Below, piece after piece: positions 13,419 to 17,653 of a stretch of 17,653 nt of DNA (its first letter is position 1; each line of letters starts with the position of its first letter). A program made the translations under genes and the position numbers. Under the pieces are notes generated by a model. The model searched no databases and was not told the origin of the DNA. It saw only the letters and a list, made by a program, of their open reading frames with translations. Origin of the DNA: Candidatus Kaiserbacteria bacterium (GTDB lineage Bacteria; Patescibacteriota; Minisyncoccia; Phycocordibacterales; UBA2100); NCBI GenBank assembly GCA_003545515.1, contig DPYD01000045.1:1-17653 (forward strand), given 5' to 3'.

Positions 13419-14591
13419 CTATTGGTACTTCTGCAAACACTTGTTATAAACAGCGATTGTATCTTGCACCATGATCTCAAGTTGATACTTTTCGCGAAAC
13501 ATTTCCCGTCCGGTGCGGCCCATTCGACTAGCCACCTCAGGATGCTTGAGCAAACGTACTATGGCGTTGGCGAGTGATACAGGATCACCCGAAGGTACAA
13601 TGAGGCCATTCTTACGCGCCTTGATAATCTCTGACATGCCGCCCCTTGGGGTTACAATAATGGACTTTCCTGCGCTCATGGCCTCAATGGTTGCGAGGCC
13701 GAACGGTTCATCAAATATCGAAGGGTATACGACAAGCGTACAGGCGGCATACATAAGCGGCATACGTTCAACAGGATATTGATCGACCAATACATCTCGT
13801 TGCAGCCCGAAATGGTTCAGAAGTTCAAGTACTTTTGCCATTCCCTCCTCTTGCAGATTGTGCCAATCGACAACGTCCGTAGTGCCAGCCATAACGAGCA
13901 ACGCATCAGGGATGCGTCTTTTGACCAACCGAAATGCCTGTGCCACTATATGGCTCCCCTTATCAACATGCATGCGTGCAGGATGAAAAATAACATTTCT
14001 GCCACGCAGCTGTGGATATAACTTGTGTGCCTCCTCGGGTTTAGCATCAAAAAAAGGAGTGCCATCAATCCCATGGTGAATTACTGTAACGTCGTGCGAG
14101 GGAGTCCCATACCCCATAAGAGCGTGTTTGATGAACTTACTGACAGCAATCGTATGGTCCCATGCTCCGATGCGTGTGATGTTCATGAAGAGTCGATCGT
14201 TCCATACATTGTGTGCCGTGAGAACGATAGGAATCTTCCTTTTATTTGCCTCGTTCTTTACAACACGTGCATGCGCCTCACTAAAATAATGAAGATTGTG
14301 CACATGGATAAGGTCCGGTTTTGATTCGTCAAAGTAAGACCTGACAGCATCAGCGATAGCACCTTCAAGCGAGGCTGAGACTTTTTTTGAGAGCAGACCA
14401 AGATTCATAAGTGAGACCCGACGAATTTGCACCCCTCGATCGATATACAATTGTGGAATCCCTTCGTGCGAACCAGTTAGCACGGATACCTGATGTCCGG
14501 CACGAACAAGTGCCGGGCAGAGTTGAACAAGATGTGTTTCCACACCGCCGATAACCGGCGGATAAGCCCAATGAAGCATGGCTATTTTCAT
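13419..14591 (-). CDS. GT4-family glycosyltransferase, copy 2
   Basis: A 390-residue retaining glycosyltransferase with GT-B fold. The N-terminal Rossmann domain begins MKIAMLHWAYPPVIGGVETH, with the glycine turn at 15-16 and HVHNLHYFS (96-104). The C-terminal domain has FHPARMHVDKGS with Arg206 and Lys211 for the donor phosphates and the EPFGLATIE site (Glu295, Glu303). The sugar donor and acceptor are unknown; there is no membrane segment. The start at 14591 is chosen because it aligns with the paralogue at 17126 residue for residue. A GTG at 14639 would add 16 residues unrelated to the family and overlap the ROK remnant. No Shine-Dalgarno is seen; TACACT lies 11 bases upstream. It heads cassette copy 2, so it probably makes the glycoside that the next gene's product cleaves, or both act in a cycle. 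Confidence 0.92.
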   Translation of the reverse strand: MKIAMLHWAYPPVIGGVETHLVQLCPALVRAGHQVSVLTGSHEGIPQLYIDRGVQIRRVSLMNLGLLSKKVSASLEGAIADAVRSYFDESKPDLIHVHNLHYFSEAHARVVKNEANKRKIPIVLTAHNVWNDRLFMNITRIGAWDHTIAVSKFIKHALMGYGTPSHDVTVIHHGIDGTPFFDAKPEEAHKLYPQLRGRNVIFHPARMHVDKGSHIVAQAFRLVKRRIPDALLVMAGTTDVVDWHNLQEEGMAKVLELLNHFGLQRDVLVDQYPVERMPLMYAACTLVVYPSIFDEPFGLATIEAMSAGKSIIVTPRGGMSEIIKARKNGLIVPSGDPVSLANAIVRLLKHPEVASRMGRTGREMFREKYQLEIMVQDTIAVYNKCLQKYQ

Positions 14592-14635
14592 GGTGTTACT
14601 AGAGTGTACCTCACGAGAATCTACTGTCCTAGATA

Positions 14636-14728
14636 TCACGCGTGAGGATTTTTCACTTCATCGATGCCACCGTCGGAAACCAACGCCACGCGCATATTTG
14701 TCCCACCTATGTCAAAAGCTATGCGCAT
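14636..14728 (-). pseudogene. Truncated ROK kinase remnant (30 codons)
   Basis: An ATG (14728-14726) overlapping the glycosidase stop as TGATG opens a 30-residue frame beginning MRIAFDIGGTNMRVA and ending VKNPHA before TGA (14638-14636). It matches the first residues of the ROK kinase at 12201 (13 of the first 15 positions) including the ATP phosphate loop, then stops at the point matching YPTPQD. The other 230 or so residues, with the catalytic Asp, are gone; the next gene begins 44 bases on. It cannot be a kinase. Deletion by recombination between cassette copies is the simplest explanation. The intact frame and coupled start leave room for a retained leader-like role, but decay is more likely. 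Confidence 0.87.
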
Positions 14729-15927
14729 CACGATTCCATCATATCAAGCACAAGCCCTCCCCAAGTAAAGTTTATTGCGCCATATCCCCCTCCCGTGTAT
14801 GGGTGGAAGTGTTCTCGAAAACCGCTTTTTTCAAGAAGATTTAGAGAGTGGCTTGCCAGCGTGTTGGCAAGCTCGTCAAAACCGTAATTGCGCAAACCAT
14901 GGAACACGAACCAATTGACTGATATCCAAACAGGTCCTCGCCAGAATCCGTCCGGATTAAACGATGGCTCATCTGCCGAAACCGTAGGGAGAAGGAATGT
15001 TGTTGAAAACTCATTCTCATTTTTAAGATGTTTTTCTACAAGAAATCTTGCCTCTTCCTGTGTCGGGATTTTCGCAAAAAGTGGCGCAAACATCGCCCAT
15101 GTCTTTATCTTTATCTTATCGTAGTGCTCTCCCCGTGTAGACCAAAAGATTCCATCCTCTAACATAAGTTCACGCATTGCGAGTGCGATGCGCCCGGCTT
15201 CAGCATCGAAATATTCAGCATCGTAGCCATTGCTTATCTTCTGTGCAATTTTACTGAGACATCGAAGATTCTCGACCATAATGGCATTAAATGGAACGTC
15301 CTTCACCCAAAAAAAATTCTTCATACAAAAGGGAGCGTCAAATCCGCATTTCCTATTCTCGTCGACCAGCGTAAGTCTGCGTTTGAAGTTCTCGTCCAAA
15401 TCGTGAACAGGGGGAAGATCAAGCGCCTCATCAAAACGGGGCGAATTGTCCTCGCCTGACTCATCTGGATTTATTATGCCAATCAGGTGCCGCTCGTGGG
15501 GATCTCGCTCGTGAAGAAGATACTTATAGAAGTGATAAAGCGCGGGATATATCTTTTCGAGGAATTTCGTGTCGGGATCCTTTTGAAAAATCTTCCACGC
15601 CGCATATGCAAGCATCGGCGGCTGGGTGATGCTCGACGTTCCATCCCGACCCCACGCGATATTTAGGTGATCATGCTCAGCCGCTTCGCTTTTCTCCCAA
15701 TAAATCATGTGAGGTATCATGCCGTTTTCAAACTGCCGAACAGTAAGCGAGAGGAGCTCTTTTTTTCCATCCTCAGGACTTAGGTGAGAAAGAATGATGG
15801 CATGAAAGCAAGAATCCCACAGCCATTGGTATGGGTACGATTGAGGAGACGGGACTGTGTATTGATGCTCACCGCTTTTGCGCCGATTATTCAGAAGGAT
15901 ATCGTACGCTACTTGTTTTAAATCCAT
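14728..15927 (-). CDS. GH63/MGH/trehalase-like (alpha/alpha)6 glycosidase, copy 1
   Basis: A 399-residue paralogue of the glycosidase at 13394. The same blocks are present: YQWLWDSCFHAI (33-44), TQPPMLAYA (101-109), INPDESGEDNSPRFD (152-166) with likely acid Asp160, FFWVKDVPFN (205-214), GFWRGPVWISVNWF (327-340) and REHFHPYTGGGYGAINFTWG (371-390) with likely base Glu372. The block near the base differs (HPYTGGGYG against NPETGEGYG), and an extra stretch AEHDHLNIAWG (83-93) lies before the QPP loop, so the two enzymes may differ in substrate. There is no signal peptide. It begins 23 bases after its GT4. Its stop overlaps the start of the ROK remnant. TATAGT 14 bases before the ATG could be a weak internal promoter. 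Confidence 0.86.
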   Translation of the reverse strand: MDLKQVAYDILLNNRRKSGEHQYTVPSPQSYPYQWLWDSCFHAIILSHLSPEDGKKELLSLTVRQFENGMIPHMIYWEKSEAAEHDHLNIAWGRDGTSSITQPPMLAYAAWKIFQKDPDTKFLEKIYPALYHFYKYLLHERDPHERHLIGIINPDESGEDNSPRFDEALDLPPVHDLDENFKRRLTLVDENRKCGFDAPFCMKNFFWVKDVPFNAIMVENLRCLSKIAQKISNGYDAEYFDAEAGRIALAMRELMLEDGIFWSTRGEHYDKIKIKTWAMFAPLFAKIPTQEEARFLVEKHLKNENEFSTTFLLPTVSADEPSFNPDGFWRGPVWISVNWFVFHGLRNYGFDELANTLASHSLNLLEKSGFREHFHPYTGGGYGAINFTWGGLVLDMMES

Positions 15928-15950
15928 ACACTAGTAATTCTACTATACTC

Positions 15951-17126
15951 TCACGTCTTGTATTTTTTGATGGTATCTCTATAGACGTGAACTATCTCGC
16001 CAACCATTCGTGAAAGAGAATAGTGTAACTTGAACTCTTCCCGACCTCGCTTCCCAATCTTCTGCGCCAAAGCAGAATTCTTAAAAAGCCGTGTTACTGT
16101 GTTTGCGAGCGCCTGATGATTAAACGGCTCCACTATGTATCCGGAAACGCCGTGTCGTACCACTTCCGGCATTCCGCCTGAGCGCGTCACTACGAGTGGT
16201 TTCGCTGAAGCGAACGCTTCAAGCATTGCTATACCGAATGGCTCAGGAGACGTGGAGGGATACACGACTACCTCCGAGGCGGCGTACATAGCAGGCATCA
16301 AACCAATCGGATATTGATCAATGAGCGTGTCTCCTCGTAAGTTGAACAAGTCTAGCAATTCAAGAACGTACGCGATGTCGTGTTGCTGACTTTCTCCCCA
16401 ATCAATAATGTTCTTTGTACCAGCTAGAACGAGAAATGCATCAGGCACTTTTTCTTTGATGAGCCGAAAGGCCTGCACGACGACATCACTGCCTTTGGCT
16501 AATCCCATGCGCGCAGAATGAAATAAAACCCTCTTCCCTTGAAGCATCGGGTATCTGGCATATGCTTCTTTTCCCGACGCTCTAAAGAAAGGCCCCCCTT
16601 CTATGCCGTGGTGAATGGTCACGGCGAGTTTCTCATTCAGCCCGAATCCTTCAAGAGCGCGCTTGATGAAATCACTAACAGCAATAATGCGATCCCATTT
16701 GATATCTCTCGTCAGCTTTACGCACAAAGAGTCGGCCCATATGTTGTGAGCCGTTAGAATAAGTGGAATCCTTCGTCGCTTTGCCTCTGCCTCAACAACT
16801 CTCGCATGCATTTCACTAAAATAGTGCATGTTGTGGACGTGTAGAACATCTGCTTTTGAGCTATCCAAGAAAGCGTTAACGGAATTCCTAATCTCTTTTT
16901 CAAGATTGGCAAAGCCGCGACGATAGAGCCAATTCAAATCCATTATGGGAAGGCGCGTAATATGCACGCCCTTGTCAATAAATTTGCTTGGGGAATCGGC
17001 GTGTGCACCTGTAAGCAAACTGACGGAATGACCTTTCTTGACTAGGGCAGGGCCAAGCAACAAAAGATGAGTCTCCACACCGCCGATGACAGGCGGATAG
17101 CCCCAATGGATCATCGCGATATTCAT
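15951..17126 (-). CDS. GT4-family glycosyltransferase, copy 1
   Basis: A 391-residue GT-B enzyme, paralogue of the GT4 at 14591. Seen: start MNIAMIHWGYPPVIGGVETH with glycines 15-16, HVHNMHYFS (96-104), FHSARMGLAKGS with Arg206 and Lys211 (donor binding) and EPFGIAMLE with Glu295 and Glu303 (the ExxxxxxxE of retaining GT4 enzymes). It is cytoplasmic. The family includes sucrose- and trehalose-type synthases as well as wall and polysaccharide transferases, so the donor and acceptor cannot be named. Glycosidase pairing points to a soluble glycoside rather than a polymer (inference). Its ATG lies 5 bases after the stop of the RCK gene, suggesting it is transcribed together with the ion-transport gene. 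TATAAG lies 4 bases before the ATG and no Shine-Dalgarno is seen. Confidence 0.93.
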   Translation of the reverse strand: MNIAMIHWGYPPVIGGVETHLLLLGPALVKKGHSVSLLTGAHADSPSKFIDKGVHITRLPIMDLNWLYRRGFANLEKEIRNSVNAFLDSSKADVLHVHNMHYFSEMHARVVEAEAKRRRIPLILTAHNIWADSLCVKLTRDIKWDRIIAVSDFIKRALEGFGLNEKLAVTIHHGIEGGPFFRASGKEAYARYPMLQGKRVLFHSARMGLAKGSDVVVQAFRLIKEKVPDAFLVLAGTKNIIDWGESQQHDIAYVLELLDLFNLRGDTLIDQYPIGLMPAMYAASEVVVYPSTSPEPFGIAMLEAFASAKPLVVTRSGGMPEVVRHGVSGYIVEPFNHQALANTVTRLFKNSALAQKIGKRGREEFKLHYSLSRMVGEIVHVYRDTIKKYKT

Positions 17127-17131
17127 AGCTC

Positions 17132-17653
17132 TTATACCCTAACAGGCGCCGGAGAAGGATGCTCATGTCCGAGCGCTATACGCAATTTGAGACTTTCGAT
17201 GTGCTCTCGACGGAGTTTTTTGTAGTGCGACTTCTTGTCTTTGAATTTTACGACAAGCTCCGCCGCATACTTGCCACCTAAGAAATGCGGCAAAATGACG
17301 TAATCGACGCCTTCGTCATAGTGCGAAAGCGCATCCTTTATTCTGTGCGCGAGCACCATAACAACCGCACCCGGACTCTTCGCCTTAACAGCACGGTGAA
17401 TGAGGAGATTGGTTTCGGAGTCGGGAATGGTAGAAATGACAAGTTCCGTACCCGATAGTTCGAGTGATTCGAGAAAATCCACATCGCCCGCATCGCCAAA
17501 TTCATGCACTATACCCCTCCTCTCAAGATCAGCGTTGATCGTCGGATCATATTCAACGACGAGAAAATCTTTACCTGCGGCAGAGAACGTCTCTAAAAAA
17601 TCATACCCAAGCCGTCCGCATCCGAAAAGCACAATTGGGTAACGTTTCTGATG
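17132..17653 (-). CDS. RCK/TrkA-N domain, C-terminal part of a KefB-type antiporter or channel (5' end outside window)
   Basis: The frame is open to the window edge, giving 173 C-terminal residues; the GTG at 17632 is internal, since HQKRYPI is readable before it. The domain is a Rossmann RCK: the dinucleotide loop VLFGCGRLGYDF, a strand ending VVEYDP whose acidic residue can bind ribose, GDAGDVDFLE, STIPDSETN and HRIKDALSHYDEGVDYVILPHFLGGKYAAEL. In this context the family senses NAD(H) or nucleotides and gates K+ or cation flux. The sequence before GCG (KRYPIVLFG) is what follows the membrane domain in KefB-like cation:proton antiporters, so that is the likely identity, with a stand-alone TrkA or channel as alternatives. 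The tail ends HPSPAPVRV. The GT4 gene starts 5 bases later. Confidence 0.87.
   Translation of the reverse strand, partial: HQKRYPIVLFGCGRLGYDFLETFSAAGKDFLVVEYDPTINADLERRGIVHEFGDAGDVDFLESLELSGTELVISTIPDSETNLLIHRAVKAKSPGAVVMVLAHRIKDALSHYDEGVDYVILPHFLGGKYAAELVVKFKDKKSHYKKLRREHIESLKLRIALGHEHPSPAPVRV

Larger units (their letters stand above)
11413..17126 (-). repeat. Tandem duplication of a GT4-glycosidase-ROK cassette
   Basis: Two units in the same order and orientation: 17126-14636 and 14591-11413. The GT4 pair agree at 17 of the first 20 residues and keep the same numbering through the ExxxxxxxE site (295/303). The glycosidases share all motif blocks and the C-terminal VLDMME. The ROK pair agree at 13 of the first 15 residues, but the first unit's copy stops after 30 codons. 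The divergence elsewhere shows this is not recent. Confidence 0.85.

Noticed and set aside
14592..14639. GTG start at 14639 for the GT4 gene.
   Set aside because: The extra 16 residues do not align with the paralogue, whose ATG matches 14591 exactly, and the extension overlaps the ROK remnant.
17630..17632. GTG as the start of a 166-residue RCK protein.
   Set aside because: The frame is open further to the window edge and the residues before it (KRYPI) belong to the first Rossmann strand, so the gene starts outside the window.
1..17653. UGA-as-glycine recoding (known in some CPR lineages), tRNA or rRNA genes, CRISPR arrays, transposases.
   Set aside because: UGA ends several frames at expected family lengths; no cloverleaf, rRNA-like block, regular spaced repeats or transposase motifs were seen by eye.

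Overview
All genes in this window lie on the minus strand, so transcription runs from position 17653 towards 1. It is dense, intron-free bacterial DNA using the standard code (UGA ends several reading frames). Very small accessory genes, short gaps, almost no Shine-Dalgarno sequences, and gene types such as a KefB/RCK-like protein, a sensor-OtsA fusion and a tiny basic protein with a tail of the GRAFKGVK type suggest a Patescibacteria/CPR (Parcubacteria-like) genome. That placement is an inference, since there is no rRNA or ribosomal protein marker here.

Layout in transcription order. First comes the C-terminal part of an RCK/TrkA-N protein, probably the tail of a cation antiporter or channel (17653-17132). 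Then come two tandem copies of a sugar cassette. Copy 1 is a GT4 glycosyltransferase (17126-15951), an (alpha/alpha)6-barrel glycosidase of the GH63/MGH/trehalase-like group (15927-14728) and a ROK kinase cut down to its first 30 codons (14728-14636). Copy 2 is GT4 (14591-13419), glycosidase (13394-12207) and an apparently intact but zinc-motif-less ROK kinase (12201-11413). An unexplained 252-base intergenic block follows. Next is a probable operon: a membrane-anchored trehalose-6-phosphate synthase with an extracytoplasmic sensor-like domain and HAMP (11160-8926), trehalose-6-phosphate phosphatase (8922-8122), a P2-type Ca2+-like ATPase (8115-5410) and a HAD phosphatase (5420-4782). A short intrinsic terminator follows. 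The last part is a housekeeping/stress group: typA/bipA, msrB, a DUF2585/UPF0314 membrane protein, two very small genes, a stand-alone GGDEF protein and the first 250 residues of a dihydroorotate dehydrogenase, cut by the window edge.

How the genes may work together (inference). OtsA and OtsB make trehalose from UDP-glucose and glucose-6-phosphate. The glycosidases have no visible signal peptide and look cytoplasmic, so they could release glucose or a related sugar from a disaccharide or glycoside. The ROK kinase would return that sugar to the phosphorylated pool, and the GT4 enzymes would make the glycoside. With an ion-transport regulator on one side and a cation pump on the other, the region reads as an osmotic or ionic stress and compatible-solute island. 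The most unusual gene is the OtsA protein, in which a sensor-transducer front end (TM, Cache-like domain, TM, HAMP) is fused directly to a metabolic enzyme. The clearest evolutionary event is the duplicated GT4-GH-ROK cassette with a truncated third gene.

A recurring regulatory pattern was also seen: at least six start codons have a -10-like hexamer only 6 to 8 bases upstream and no Shine-Dalgarno, which suggests leaderless mRNAs.
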